The position numbers were made by a program, and so were the translations under genes. This document shows, piece by piece, positions 50,779 to 60,500 of a stretch of 64,000 nucleotides of DNA. The stretch lies in assembly GCF_023660105.1 (NCBI RefSeq), contig NZ_JAMHGA010000038.1, positions 62,001 through 126,000 on the forward strand, written 5' to 3'. How positions within the stretch are numbered: position 1 is the first letter of the stretch; each line of letters begins with the position of its first letter. Origin of the DNA: Desulfovibrio aminophilus (GTDB lineage Bacteria > Desulfobacterota > Desulfovibrionia > Desulfovibrionales > Desulfovibrionaceae). The notes beneath the pieces are model-generated. The model did no database searches. It saw nothing but the letters and a program-made list of their open reading frames with translations, and was not told where the DNA came from.

Positions 50779-51663
50779 ATGCGTGAGCGTCCTCGAATCT
50801 CCGTGATTCTCGTCGCCGATGGACGGCAATCCTCGTTCCATCCGCTCCTGCGCTCCCTGGCGCGCCAGGTTCCCCTGCTCCGCGAGGTCCAGGTGTTGGC
50901 TGTGCGCGGCGAGGACGACCCGGACTTTTCGCCCGGCCTGCTCCGCTGGGGCTCCATCCTGCCCTGCGCGGATTTCGTCTTCCTGGACTGCCCGGAGACC
51001 GGACCAACGGCCCCGGCCAACGCGGCGGCGCGCCGCGCCGAGGGCGAGGCCCTGCTCTTCCTCGATTCCCGGCACCGCCTCCTGCCCGGGCACCTGGAGA
51101 CCTGCCTCGCGGCCCTGGATCAGGGCGCGGACGCGGTCTATCCCGACCGCGTGCTCATGGACGGCAACCTCCTGCGCTACCGCCGCCAGCCGGACTTCCA
51201 CCCCGAGCAGTTGCGCGTGGGCAACCCCCTGGGCCGGGCCGCGCTCCTGCGGCGCGAGGTCTGGGAGGAAAACGGCGGGCTGGCCGGGCGCACACGCTTC
51301 GGCCATTGGGAGATGTGGCTCCGGGCCGTGCAGCGCGGCCGGACCCTGGCCCGGGTGCCGCGCCCCCTGCTCTGCACCGCCGCGCCGTCCCCACAGGCGC
51401 CGGAAGACGGCCGGCACGAGGCCCTGCTGGTGATCCGCAATTCCGCCTTCTTCGCCGACGAGGTGGTCCGCTGGGCCTTGGCCCTGCTGCGCGGCGAAGC
51501 CTGGGCCCTGCCCGCCGGTCCGGGCCGGGCGCCCAACGAACGCCAGACCCGGCTCATGCTGGAGAACGCTCCGACGCAACGGACCAGAACGCCCGCAGCC
51601 AAGGACTCCGACGCGGCCATGCCCTGGGACCGCTTCCTGCCCGAGCGCACCCTTTCCGCCTGA
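50779..51663 (+). CDS. Glycosyltransferase family 2-like protein, FliA-controlled
   Basis: I start at ATG 50779, with AAGGAAGGG upstream; the frame could begin 17 codons earlier. The 294-residue product has a GT-A-like N-terminus, RISVILVADGRQSSFHPLLRS. The spot of the usual Asp-x-Asp reads LLFLDSRHRL, keeping one Asp. The later segment GNPLGRAALLRREVWEENGG is typical of GT2 enzymes. The last 40 residues are low in structure. With a sigma-28 promoter in front, it is probably made with late flagellar genes and may glycosylate flagellin. A terminator follows. Confidence 0.78.
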   Translation: MRERPRISVILVADGRQSSFHPLLRSLARQVPLLREVQVLAVRGEDDPDFSPGLLRWGSILPCADFVFLDCPETGPTAPANAAARRAEGEALLFLDSRHRLLPGHLETCLAALDQGADAVYPDRVLMDGNLLRYRRQPDFHPEQLRVGNPLGRAALLRREVWEENGGLAGRTRFGHWEMWLRAVQRGRTLARVPRPLLCTAAPSPQAPEDGRHEALLVIRNSAFFADEVVRWALALLRGEAWALPAGPGRAPNERQTRLMLENAPTQRTRTPAAKDSDAAMPWDRFLPERTLSA

Positions 51664-51679
51664 ACCGGAGAACAAAAAA

Positions 51680-51707
51680 AGCGGCCGCCGGTCACCCGAC
51701 GGCCGCT
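51680..51707. terminator. Bidirectional terminator between glycosyltransferase and aminotransferase genes
   Basis: A 12-bp stem (51680-51691 with 51696-51707, one mismatch) and loop TCAC. On the minus strand it runs into TTTTTTT. It serves the convergent genes on both sides. Confidence 0.85.
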
Positions 51708-51723
51708 GTCGTTTCTCCCGGCT

Positions 51724-52664
51724 CTAGAACGAAACCCCGTTCTCCACGAGGTCCTTGCGCAGCAGCTCGCGCAGCCGCCTGCTCACGGGCCCGGGCCGGG
51801 CGTCGTGCACGGGCTTGTCGTTGAAGCGCACCACGGACAGGGCGTCGATGGTGGTGCCCACGAGGATGATCTCCCGGGCCTCCAGCAGCTCGCCCTCGGA
51901 GATGCCCCGGAAGACCACATCCATCTCGCGCTTGAGCAGGTCCACCCCGCGCATGAGCGTGGTCCCGGCAAGGGCGTTGGTGAACTCCGGGATGGACAGG
52001 CGGCCCTTGGCGTCCACGATGCAGACGTTCTCCGTGGCGCCTTCGGCCAGGAACCCCTGCTCGTCGAAGCACAGGGCGTAGTCGTAGCCCTTCTGCACCG
52101 CCTCGCGCTTCATGAGCACGTTGGGCAGATAGTTGGTGGTCTTGAGGGTGGCCAGCCAGGACTGCTTGGCCGGGATGGATGCCTTGAAGGCCGAAACCCC
52201 GCGCTCGTAGGTCTCCTCGGTCTTGAGGTGGATGTCGTAGGCCACCACGTAGAGGCTCGGCACCGGGCACTCGTAGGGGTCGATGCCGAAGCCGCCGGGG
52301 CCGCGCCCCAGCAGGACCCGCACCAGCCCCTGGGGCTTCTCGGCGGCGGCGGCCACCTGCAGGACAATGTCCCGGACCTCCTCCCAGGAGCACGGCGGCT
52401 CCAGGTGGATGCCCTGGCAGGAGGAACGCATGCGCTTGAGGTGCGCGTCCAGCTGGTAGATCTTGCGGCCGATGAACTTGGCGGTCTCGAACACCCCGTC
52501 GCCCCGATGGGCGATATGGTCGTCCCAGGGCATGAGCATGAGCCGGGGGTCCGTGCCGATGAGCCCCACGCGGTGGTCGTAGAAGGCCAGCACGCGCTCG
52601 GCTCCCGGCCGGATGGCCTCCAGCAGGGCGTTCAGGTAGTCGTCCGAACCGGCGACGCGCAGCA

Positions 52665-52665
<1 letters not shown>
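51724..52665 (-). CDS. Class IV aminotransferase (branched-chain or D-amino acid type)
   Basis: A PLP enzyme of 313 residues and fold type IV. The PLP lysine is in LATLKTTNYLPNVLMKREA, GFLAEGATENVCIVD is the conserved loop with Glu-Asn, and GTTIDALSVVRFNDK is near the end. The family includes branched-chain aminotransferase, D-alanine aminotransferase and aminodeoxychorismate lyase; the sequence alone does not choose. GVFETAKF near residue 46 is typical of the BCAT/DAAT branch. Its ATG shares a base with the asd stop (TGATG), so it is translated with asd. Confidence 0.85.
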
Positions 52666-53693
<1,028 letters not shown>

Positions 53694-53705
53694 CTCGCCA
53701 ACCCC

Positions 53706-54578
53706 CTAGAACTTCAGTTTTCCCGCGATCTCGAGGCAGGCCTCGGCGCGGTTGAGCGTATACAGATGCACCCCGGGCGCGCCCCTGTCAATAAGGTCTT
53801 GCGCCTGCCTCGTCGCGTGTTCCAGGCCCAGGGCCCGGACCGCCTCGTCGCCGCCCTCGGCGTGGGTCCGCTCGAGCACCTCGTAGAAGCCCCCGAACAC
53901 GGCCTTGCCGTTGAGCCCGGCGATGAACTGGGCGGACTTCATGCTCATCACCGGCAGAATGCCCGGGATCACCGGGGCCTCCACGCCGATGGCGCGCAGC
54001 TTGGCGACGTAGCCGAAGTAGTGCTCGTTGTCGTAGAAGAGCTGGCTGACCACGAAATCGCCGCCCGCGTCGAGCTTGAACTTGAGCCACCTGAGGTCGT
54101 CCTCCACGCTGGGCGACTCCGGGTGCTTGGTGGGGATGCCCGCGACGCCCACGCCCAGGTCCGGGTAGTGGCGGCGGATGAAGGTCACGAGGTCCGAGGC
54201 GTGGCGGAACTCCTGGCCCTCGAAGCGGAAGTCCGGGCGGTCCTTGGGCGGGTCGCCGCGCAGGGCCAGGACGTTCTCGATGCCCGCGTCCTTCAGGGAG
54301 CGCAGGAAGCCGTGCAGGGCCTCGGCGGACGCGCCCACGCAGGTCAGGTGGGCCATGGGCTCCAGGCCCATGGCCCGCTTGAGGTGCGTGACCACGTCCA
54401 GGGTGTTGTCCTGGGTGCCGCCGCCCGCGCCGTAGGTCACGGAGACGAACAGGGGATCAAGGGCCTTGAGCTTCTCCACCTCGGCGTAGAAGGCGGGCCA
54501 GGTGCTCCGATCCTTGGGCGGGAAGAACTCCAGGGAGAGGAACGGCTTGCGCCCGGGGATGAGATCGATGATGCGCAC
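53706..54578 (-). CDS. metF: Methylenetetrahydrofolate reductase
   Basis: A 290-residue FAD barrel enzyme that reduces 5,10-methylene-THF to 5-methyl-THF for methionine synthesis or the Wood-Ljungdahl methyl branch. Landmarks: SLEFFPPKD near the start (catalytic Glu), FVSVTYGAGG, HLTCVGAS, ALRGDPPKD and DFVVSQLFYD. It has no C-terminal regulatory extension. It begins 15 bases after the NUDIX stop. Confidence 0.95.
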   Translation of the reverse strand: MRIIDLIPGRKPFLSLEFFPPKDRSTWPAFYAEVEKLKALDPLFVSVTYGAGGGTQDNTLDVVTHLKRAMGLEPMAHLTCVGASAEALHGFLRSLKDAGIENVLALRGDPPKDRPDFRFEGQEFRHASDLVTFIRRHYPDLGVGVAGIPTKHPESPSVEDDLRWLKFKLDAGGDFVVSQLFYDNEHYFGYVAKLRAIGVEAPVIPGILPVMSMKSAQFIAGLNGKAVFGGFYEVLERTHAEGGDEAVRALGLEHATRQAQDLIDRGAPGVHLYTLNRAEACLEIAGKLKF

Positions 54579-54593
54579 GGTGTTCTCCTTGCG

Positions 54594-55019
54594 TTACGTA
54601 ACCCGACCGCCCTCCCCCCGGGGGCCGTCGTAGCGTTTGAGGGCTTCGAGAATCTCCACGTCCGCCGGGAGGAAGGCCAGTCCGCCCGGCTCCTCGGGCC
54701 GGACCCAGGCCAGGGCCTGGCCCTCGGCGGGATAGGGTTCGCCCATGAAGGCATGAACGTGGAAAAAGGTCAAATGGACCGTGAATTCCGCATAGTCGTG
54801 ACGCTTCTCGCGCCAGGCGGAGAAGGAGGTGGCCGTGATGCGCAGCTCCTCGCGCAGTTCGCGCACGAGCGCGTCCTCCGCGCTCTCGCCGTGCCCGATC
54901 TTGCCTCCGGGGAACTCCCACATGTGGGCGAAGTCCTTGCCCTCGGGCCGGTCCACGGCCAGGAACTCCCGGCCGCGCCAGATGATCCCGGCCACCACGC
55001 GGATCTCCCGGCGGCTCAT
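54594..55019 (-). CDS. NUDIX hydrolase, MutT-like
   Basis: A 141-residue NUDIX protein. The full Nudix box is GGKIGHGESAEDALVRELRE plus ELRI (about 38-60), with all catalytic Glu residues. The start VVAGIIWRGREFLAVDRPEG and the WEFPGGK segment match the (deoxy)nucleoside triphosphate pyrophosphohydrolase branch (MutT/8-oxo-dGTPase). The ATG overlaps the stop of the ABC-F gene by 4 bases. A role in nucleotide pool cleaning is likely. Confidence 0.9.
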   Translation of the reverse strand: MSRREIRVVAGIIWRGREFLAVDRPEGKDFAHMWEFPGGKIGHGESAEDALVRELREELRITATSFSAWREKRHDYAEFTVHLTFFHVHAFMGEPYPAEGQALAWVRPEEPGGLAFLPADVEILEALKRYDGPRGEGGRVT

Positions 55020-56983
55020 TCGGCCAGCAGCTCCTGCTTGAGGCCGTTCAGCCGTTCCATCTCCAGCTCCAGCCGTCCCATGCGCTCAATGAGGCCCTCG
55101 GCCCATTCCGAGGTCTCGCGGTAGCGGGCGTTCAACTCCAGGGCCTTGCCGGAGTCGGCGTAGGTGGCCGGATCGTTGAGCCCGGCCTCGACCTCGGCCT
55201 GCTCGGCGAGGGCCTTGTCCAGCTCGGCCTCCAACTTGGCGTACTCGTCCTTGAGGGGTTTCATCTCCCGCGAGATGCGGTTGCGGATTTCGGCGGCGCG
55301 GCGCTTGTCGTCCTTGCCCGCGCGGGCCTTGGCCGGAGCGGCCTCAAGGGCCTTTCCGGCGGCCTGCTCGGCCCGGCGGTGGGCGTCGTACTCCGCGAAG
55401 CCTCCGGCGAAGACCACGATGCCCGTCTCGGACAGGCTCCAGATCTCGTCGGCCACCTCGGTCATGAGATAGCGGTCGTGGGCCACGAACAGGAGCGTGC
55501 CCTCATAGTCGCGCAAGGCCTGGACCAGGCCCTCGCGGCTCTCCAGGTCGAGGTGGTTGGTGGGCTCGTCCAGGAGCAGGAAGTTCGGCCGGGCCAGGAA
55601 CAGGGTGGCCAGGAGCAGACGGCTCTTCTCGCCGCCGGAGAGCGCGGCCACCGGGCGCTCGAAATAGGGCTCCCCGAGGAGGAACAGGCCGAGCACGCCC
55701 ATGAGCTGCTCCTCGGTGTTGCGCGGGTCCGAGAGGCGGCGGATTTCCGAGAGCACGCTGCCCGTGGGCCGGAGAATCTCGGTCTGGTGCTGGCTGAAGT
55801 AGGCCATGTCCGTGTTCGGCCCGATCTTCACGTGCCCGCGGGTCGGCTTGAGGCTGCCCGAGATGAGCTTGAGCAGCGTGGACTTGCCCGCCCCGTTGGG
55901 CGCGGCCAGGGCGATCTTGCGGCCCCGGAAGACCTGGAAGTCCAGCTTGTGCCAGACCTTGTGGTCGCCCTGGTAGGCGAACTCCAGGTCCACGGCGCTC
56001 ACGGCCACCTTGTCCCCGCGCCGGGGCTCGGGCAGGGCGAAGGACAAGCTGCGGCCCGGCCGCGAGCCGCGCGTGTCGTCCTGGACCTTGGACAGTTCGG
56101 CCTGGAGCTTCTCCACCTTCTTGAGCTTGCTCTGGGCCTGGGCCGCCTTGCGGGCCTTGACCCGGAAGCGGCGGATGTAGGACTGCTCGTGCTCGATGCG
56201 GGCCGAGAGCTTGGCCGCCTCCCGCTCCCGCTGCTGGGCGGTTTCGGCGTCCCACTCCAGGAAGTCCGCGAAGGAGCCCTTGCGCAGCACGGGTCGGGCC
56301 CCGCCCAGAAACAGCACGTGCGAGCCCACGCGGTCCAGAAAAAAACGGTCGTGGGCCACGAAGGCCACCGCGCCCCGGAAATTGAGCAGGTAGTTCTCCA
56401 GCCACTCCACGGCCTCGAGGTCGAGATGGTTGGTGGGCTCGTCCAAGAGCAGGATGTCCGCGCCCTGGAGGAGCACCCGGGCCAGCTTGGCCCGCTCGCG
56501 CCAGCCGCCGGACAGCTCGCCGATGCGGCGCAGGTGCTTGTCCTCGGAGAATCCCAGGCCGGAGAGGATGGCCCGGGCGCGGTGTTCGGGATTGTAGCCC
56601 ATGCCCGCCTCCAGCTCGTGCTGGCGGTCGGACAGGGCGCGGATGCGGGCCTCGTCGCCCGAGGCCACGGCCTGCTCCCACTCGCGCCAGAACGAGCCCC
56701 AGGACGGCAGAGCCGCCAGGACCCACGGCAGCAGGGCGTGGTCCAGGTCCTCGTCGCCCAGCTCCTGAGCCACGTAGCCCAGGCGGGCGCCCTTCTCCAT
56801 GGTCACCTGGCCGCCGTCGGGCTCGACTTCCCCGGCCAGGATGCGCAGCAAGGTGCTCTTGCCGCAGCCGTTGGGACCGGCCACGGCCAGACGCATGCCC
56901 GGGGCGACCTCGAAGGACAGGCCGTCGAAGAGGTCCTCCCCGCCGTAGGCCTTGACCAGATTCGTGACAGTGATGCGCGACAT
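55016..56983 (-). CDS. ABC-F family ATPase (Uup/ribosome-associated type)
   Basis: A 655-residue soluble protein with two ABC domains and no membrane part. Domain 1: Walker A GPNGCGKSTLLRIL (about 35), signature LSGGWRERAKLARVL, Walker B LLLDEPTNHLDLEA. Domain 2: Walker A reads APNGAGKSTLLKL, signature LSGGEKSRLLLATL, Walker B LLLDEPTNHLDLES. A linker of charged helices (about 235-290) and a C-terminal coiled coil (about 560-655) are typical of Uup. ABC-F proteins resolve stalled ribosomes or affect DNA. No antibiotic-resistance subtype marker is evident. Confidence 0.92.
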   Translation of the reverse strand: MSRITVTNLVKAYGGEDLFDGLSFEVAPGMRLAVAGPNGCGKSTLLRILAGEVEPDGGQVTMEKGARLGYVAQELGDEDLDHALLPWVLAALPSWGSFWREWEQAVASGDEARIRALSDRQHELEAGMGYNPEHRARAILSGLGFSEDKHLRRIGELSGGWRERAKLARVLLQGADILLLDEPTNHLDLEAVEWLENYLLNFRGAVAFVAHDRFFLDRVGSHVLFLGGARPVLRKGSFADFLEWDAETAQQREREAAKLSARIEHEQSYIRRFRVKARKAAQAQSKLKKVEKLQAELSKVQDDTRGSRPGRSLSFALPEPRRGDKVAVSAVDLEFAYQGDHKVWHKLDFQVFRGRKIALAAPNGAGKSTLLKLISGSLKPTRGHVKIGPNTDMAYFSQHQTEILRPTGSVLSEIRRLSDPRNTEEQLMGVLGLFLLGEPYFERPVAALSGGEKSRLLLATLFLARPNFLLLDEPTNHLDLESREGLVQALRDYEGTLLFVAHDRYLMTEVADEIWSLSETGIVVFAGGFAEYDAHRRAEQAAGKALEAAPAKARAGKDDKRRAAEIRNRISREMKPLKDEYAKLEAELDKALAEQAEVEAGLNDPATYADSGKALELNARYRETSEWAEGLIERMGRLELEMERLNGLKQELLAE

Positions 56984-57124
56984 TCCGACTACCTGAAATA
57001 ACGGGCTGTAAAAGGATTACGTTCATATATGCAGGGGGCCCGGTTGGCAAGAGCGGTCTTGCCAGGAATCGCGCCCTGGCATAGAGCCGGAAGAGGGCCG
57101 CCCCCGGGCCCGGGAGGATCGTCC

Positions 57125-57403
57125 ATGTCCGCCGGAACCGGCTGGTTCGTCTACCTCATGCGCTGCTCCGACGGCAGCCTCTACTGCGGCGTGACAACGG
57201 ACCTCGCCCGCCGCCTGGCCGAGCACAACGCGGGCACGGGCGCGCGCTACACCCGCTCGCGGCGTCCGGTGGCACTGGAGGCCAGCGCTCCCTGCGCGGA
57301 CAAAAGCGCGGCGCTCCGGGCCGAGGCCGCCGTGCGCCGTCACCGGGCGGAGGACAAGGCCGCGTACGTCCATGAACTGGCGCGCGCCGAGGAGCAGCCA
57401 TGA
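57125..57403 (+). CDS. GIY-YIG nuclease superfamily protein (YhbQ-like)
   Basis: A 92-residue single-domain protein. The GIY-YIG strands read WFVYLMRCSDGSLYCGVTTD; the first motif is VYL and the second YCG. The catalytic Arg follows in DLARRLAEHN, and ARYTRSRRPVAL is typical of the UPF0213/YhbQ group. Members nick or cleave DNA in some studies, but the cellular role is open. ATG 57125 has GGAGGATCGTCC upstream. It shares ATGA with the next small gene. Confidence 0.9.
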   Translation: MSAGTGWFVYLMRCSDGSLYCGVTTDLARRLAEHNAGTGARYTRSRRPVALEASAPCADKSAALRAEAAVRRHRAEDKAAYVHELARAEEQP

Positions 57404-57564
57404 GCGACCTGGCCTTCATCCTGGCCGTCCTGGCCATCGGGGTCGGCTATTTCATCATTTTCGAGCGCATGAAGCGCAACTGGCGGGACCGCCATCCCGG
57501 CGAGAAGGGCAACCCCATCCAGCGCTGGCTCACGGGCCGGGAGGACGACGAGGACGAGAAATGA
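57400..57564 (+). CDS. Small single-pass membrane protein
   Basis: A 54-residue protein whose ATG overlaps the GIY-YIG stop (ATGA). One membrane helix (about 4-21, LAFILAVLAIGVGYFIIF) is followed by a basic patch (RMKRNWRDRH) and an acidic tail (EDDEDEK). By the positive-inside rule the C-terminus is cytoplasmic. The tight overlap with a real gene and a stem-loop just after the stop make a true gene likely. No family is recognised. Confidence 0.75.
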   Translation: MSDLAFILAVLAIGVGYFIIFERMKRNWRDRHPGEKGNPIQRWLTGREDDEDEK

Positions 57565-57565
57565 A

Positions 57566-57592
57566 CGGGGCCGGAGGATTCCTCCGGCCCCG
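57566..57592. terminator. Stem-loop between small membrane gene and leuB
   Basis: A perfect 12-bp stem (57566-57577 with 57581-57592) with a three-base loop. The T-run is weak on both strands, so it may be a less efficient or Rho-helped terminator for the convergent genes. Confidence 0.6.
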
Positions 57593-57600
57593 CTTCGTCA

Positions 57601-58668
57601 TCAGAGGTTGGCGAGCACCGCCGCGCCCATCTCGCTGCCCTTCACCCGGGCCTTGCCCGGCTCCATGATGTCGCCGGTGCGCAGGCCCTGGTCCAGGGTG
57701 CGCTCCACGGCCCGCTCCACGGTGCGGGCCTCCTCCTCCAGTCCGAGGGAATAGCGCAGGAGCATGGCCACCGAGAGGATCGTGGCCAGCGGGTTGGCCA
57801 GGTCCTGGCCCGCGATGTCCGGGGCCGAACCGTGGATCGGCTCGTACAGGCCCGGCCCGCTCTCGCCCAGGGAGGCCGAGGGAAGCATGCCGATGGAGCC
57901 GGTGATCACGGCGGCCTCGTCCGAGAGGATGTCGCCGAAGAGGTTGCCGGTGACGAGCACGTCGAACTGGGACGGGTCGCGCACGAGCTGCATGGCCGCG
58001 TTGTCCACGTACATGTGCGAGAGCTCCACGTCCGGGAACTCGGCGGCGGTTTCGACCATCACCTCGCGCCAGACGCGGGAGACGTCCAGGACGTTGGCCT
58101 TGTCCACGGAGCAGACCTTTCGGCGGCGCTTGCGGGCGGCCTCGAAGGCCACCCTGGCGATGCGCCGCACCTCGCTCTCGCGATAGATCATGGTGTTGAA
58201 GCCCGTGCGCTCGCCATCGCGGACCTCCACGCCCCGGGGCTCACCGAAATAGATTCCGCCGGTCAGTTCGCGGATCACCAGCAGGTCCACCCCGCGCTCC
58301 ACGATGTCCGGCCGCAGCAGACAGGCCGAGCGCAGTTGGGGAAAGAGCGCGGCGGGACGGAGGTTGGCGAACAGGCCCAGGGCCTTGCGGATGCCCAGGA
58401 GCCCCTTCTCGGGCCGGATGGCCGGGTCGAGGGTGTCCCATTTGGGACCGCCCACCGCGCCCAGGAGCACGGCGTCGGCCCCCTTGCAGGCCTCCACGGT
58501 CTCCTCGGGCAGGGGCACGCCGGTGGCGTCGATGGCCGAGCCGCCGATGCGCTGCTCGTCCAGCTCCACCGCATGGCCGAACTTCTCGGCCACGGTGAGC
58601 AGGACCTTCAAGGCCTGGTCCGTGATCTCCGGGCCGATGCCGTCACCCGGCAACACGCAGATCTTCAT
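57601..58668 (-). CDS. leuB: 3-isopropylmalate dehydrogenase
   Basis: LeuB oxidises and decarboxylates 3-isopropylmalate with NAD+, the third leucine step. The 355-residue product starts [22 protein letters not shown] and has [11 protein letters not shown]. The substrate Arg/Tyr region is [14 protein letters not shown], and Asp ligands for Mg are in DNAAMQLV and [12 protein letters not shown], followed by [11 protein letters not shown]. All are standard. It is the last gene of the leuA-C-D-B run, 59 bases after leuD. Confidence 0.97.
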   Translation of the reverse strand: MKICVLPGDGIGPEITDQALKVLLTVAEKFGHAVELDEQRIGGSAIDATGVPLPEETVEACKGADAVLLGAVGGPKWDTLDPAIRPEKGLLGIRKALGLFANLRPAALFPQLRSACLLRPDIVERGVDLLVIRELTGGIYFGEPRGVEVRDGERTGFNTMIYRESEVRRIARVAFEAARKRRRKVCSVDKANVLDVSRVWREVMVETAAEFPDVELSHMYVDNAAMQLVRDPSQFDVLVTGNLFGDILSDEAAVITGSIGMLPSASLGESGPGLYEPIHGSAPDIAGQDLANPLATILSVAMLLRYSLGLEEEARTVERAVERTLDQGLRTGDIMEPGKARVKGSEMGAAVLANL

Positions 58669-58727
58669 CTTCTCCTCTCTTCTTCAATCAGAATTGAATG
58701 ATTCTAGTACGATACAACAAGCTTGCC

Positions 58728-59231
58728 TTAATGGCCGCCCGTGGTCAGGCGGCGCTTCACGTAGGCCACCAGTCCGCCCGCGTCCACCAGATCCTGCATG
58801 GACGAGGGCACCGGGGCGCAGCGCACGCTCTCGCCCGTGGTCAGGTTGCGGATGATCCCGGACTCGGTGTCCACCTCCAGCTGGTCGCCGTCGCGGAGCT
58901 TATCGGCGCCCTCGCCCACCTCCAACAGGGTCAGGCCCATGTTGAAGCCGTTGCGGTAGAAGATGCGCGCGAAGCTCTTGGCCACGACCACCGGGATGCC
59001 AGCGCCGAGCACGGCCAGGGGCGCGTGTTCGCGGGAGGAGCCGCAGCCGAAGTTCTCTCCGGCCACGAGCACGTCGTTCTTGGACACCCGGGCGTTCCAG
59101 TCCGCCGAGATGCCCTCCATGAAGTGACTACCCAGCTCGGCGGTGTCCGTGGTGACGAGGTAGCGCGCCGGGATGATGGCGTCGGTGTCGATGTGGTCCC
59201 CGACCTTGTGGGCCTTGCCTGTGACGATCAT
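58728..59231 (-). CDS. leuD: 3-isopropylmalate dehydratase small subunit
   Basis: A 167-residue swivelling domain that pairs with LeuC to isomerise 2- to 3-isopropylmalate. Motifs are [13 protein letters not shown] near residue 13, [16 protein letters not shown] near 55 and [13 protein letters not shown]. This short form is typical of the bacterial/archaeal heterodimeric type. It is 9 bases after leuC with AGGAGGCAGAC before the ATG. Confidence 0.96.
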   Translation of the reverse strand: MIVTGKAHKVGDHIDTDAIIPARYLVTTDTAELGSHFMEGISADWNARVSKNDVLVAGENFGCGSSREHAPLAVLGAGIPVVVAKSFARIFYRNGFNMGLTLLEVGEGADKLRDGDQLEVDTESGIIRNLTTGESVRCAPVPSSMQDLVDAGGLVAYVKRRLTTGGH

Positions 59232-59240
59232 GTCTGCCTC

Positions 59241-60500
59241 CTAGAGCGCCGCCGGGTGGATGATCTCGCCGGCCACGGCGCTGGCCGCCGCCACCGAGGG
59301 ATTGGACAGGTAGACCTCGGATTCGAGGCTGCCCATGCGGCCCTTGAAGTTCCGGTTGGTGGTGGCCACGGCCCGCTCGCCCTTGGCCAGGATGCCCATG
59401 TGGCCGCCGAGACAGGGGCCGCAGGTGGCCGGGCCCACGATGCAGCCCGCCTCCATGAAGGTCTCGATGAGCCCCTCGCGCAGGGCCTGACGCCAGATGT
59501 TCGGGGTGGCGGGCAGGACCACGCAGCGCAGGTTCTTCTTCACCTTGCGGCCCTTGAGCACGGCCGCGGCCTCGCGCAGGTCCGAGATGCGGCCGTTGGT
59601 GCAGGAGCCGATGACCGCCTGGTCCAGACGCAGGCCCTTGAGCTCGCCCACCGGCCGCACGTTGTCCGGCAGGTGCGGGCAGGCCACCTGGGGCTCCATG
59701 CCCGTGGCGTCGATGCGCAGCACGCGCTCGTAGGTGGCCCCGGGGTCGGCGTCCAGGGCGGTGTCGCCCAAGCGTCCGGCCGCCCGGCAGTAGGCCAGGG
59801 TCTTCTCGTCCACCGGAAAGAGACCGGCCTTGCCGCCCGCCTCGATGGCCATGTTGGCCATGGTCATGCGGGCCTCCACCGAAAGCTCGGAGGTCAGCGG
59901 ACCGCCGAACTCCAGGGCCTTGTACAGGGCCCCGGACACGCCGATGCCGCCGATGACCTTCAGGATGAGATCCTTGCCGCCCACGAAAGGCGCCAGGGTT
60001 CCGCTCATCTCCACCCGGATGGTCGGCGGCACCTTGAACCAGGTCTCGCCCAGGGCCATGGCCGCGGCGATGTCCGTGGAGCCCATGCCCGTGGCGAACG
60101 CGCCCAGGCCGCCATAGGTGCAGGTGTGGCTGTCCGCGCCGATGACCACGTCGCCCGGGCCCACCAGCCCCAGCTCGGGCAGCAGGGCGTGCTCCACGCC
60201 CACGTCGCCGCCCTCGAAGTAGTGGGTGATCTTCTTTTCCAGGGCGAACTCGCGCACCGCGCGGACCTGTTCGGCGGACTCGATGTCCTTGTTGGGCGTG
60301 AAATGGTCGCAGACCAGGGCCACGCGGTCCCGGTCGAAGACGTCCCGAGCGCCCATGGCCCGGAAGGACTTGATGGCCAGCGGCGCGGTGATGTCGTTGG
60401 CCAGCACGAGGTCCACGCGGCAGCGGACGATGCGTCCGGGCTGCGAGGCGTCGTCGGACGTGTGGGCCTGCAGGATCTTTTCGGCTACAGTGTGGGACAT
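59241..60500 (-). CDS. leuC: 3-isopropylmalate dehydratase large subunit
   Basis: The [4Fe-4S] subunit, 419 residues, of the aconitase superfamily. Cluster cysteines lie in IGSCTNGRISD (about 300) and GPATCGPCLGGHMG (about 360). GADSHTCTYGGLGAFATGMGS is the substrate-binding signature, and DHFTPNKDI comes earlier. It is the short type, matching LeuD here. Its first 16 bases overlap the end of leuA, so translation is probably coupled. The cluster is oxygen-sensitive, which suits an anaerobe. Confidence 0.97.
   Translation of the reverse strand: MSHTVAEKILQAHTSDDASQPGRIVRCRVDLVLANDITAPLAIKSFRAMGARDVFDRDRVALVCDHFTPNKDIESAEQVRAVREFALEKKITHYFEGGDVGVEHALLPELGLVGPGDVVIGADSHTCTYGGLGAFATGMGSTDIAAAMALGETWFKVPPTIRVEMSGTLAPFVGGKDLILKVIGGIGVSGALYKALEFGGPLTSELSVEARMTMANMAIEAGGKAGLFPVDEKTLAYCRAAGRLGDTALDADPGATYERVLRIDATGMEPQVACPHLPDNVRPVGELKGLRLDQAVIGSCTNGRISDLREAAAVLKGRKVKKNLRCVVLPATPNIWRQALREGLIETFMEAGCIVGPATCGPCLGGHMGILAKGERAVATTNRNFKGRMGSLESEVYLSNPSVAAASAVAGEIIHPAAL

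Noticed and set aside
53706-54600. A SAM or cobalamin riboswitch before metF
   Set aside because: The gap before metF is only 15 bases, too short for such an element.
58900-58907. GCCGATAA on the minus strand inside leuD, like a FliA -10 box
   Set aside because: There is no TAAA 11 bases further upstream and it lies within a coding gene.
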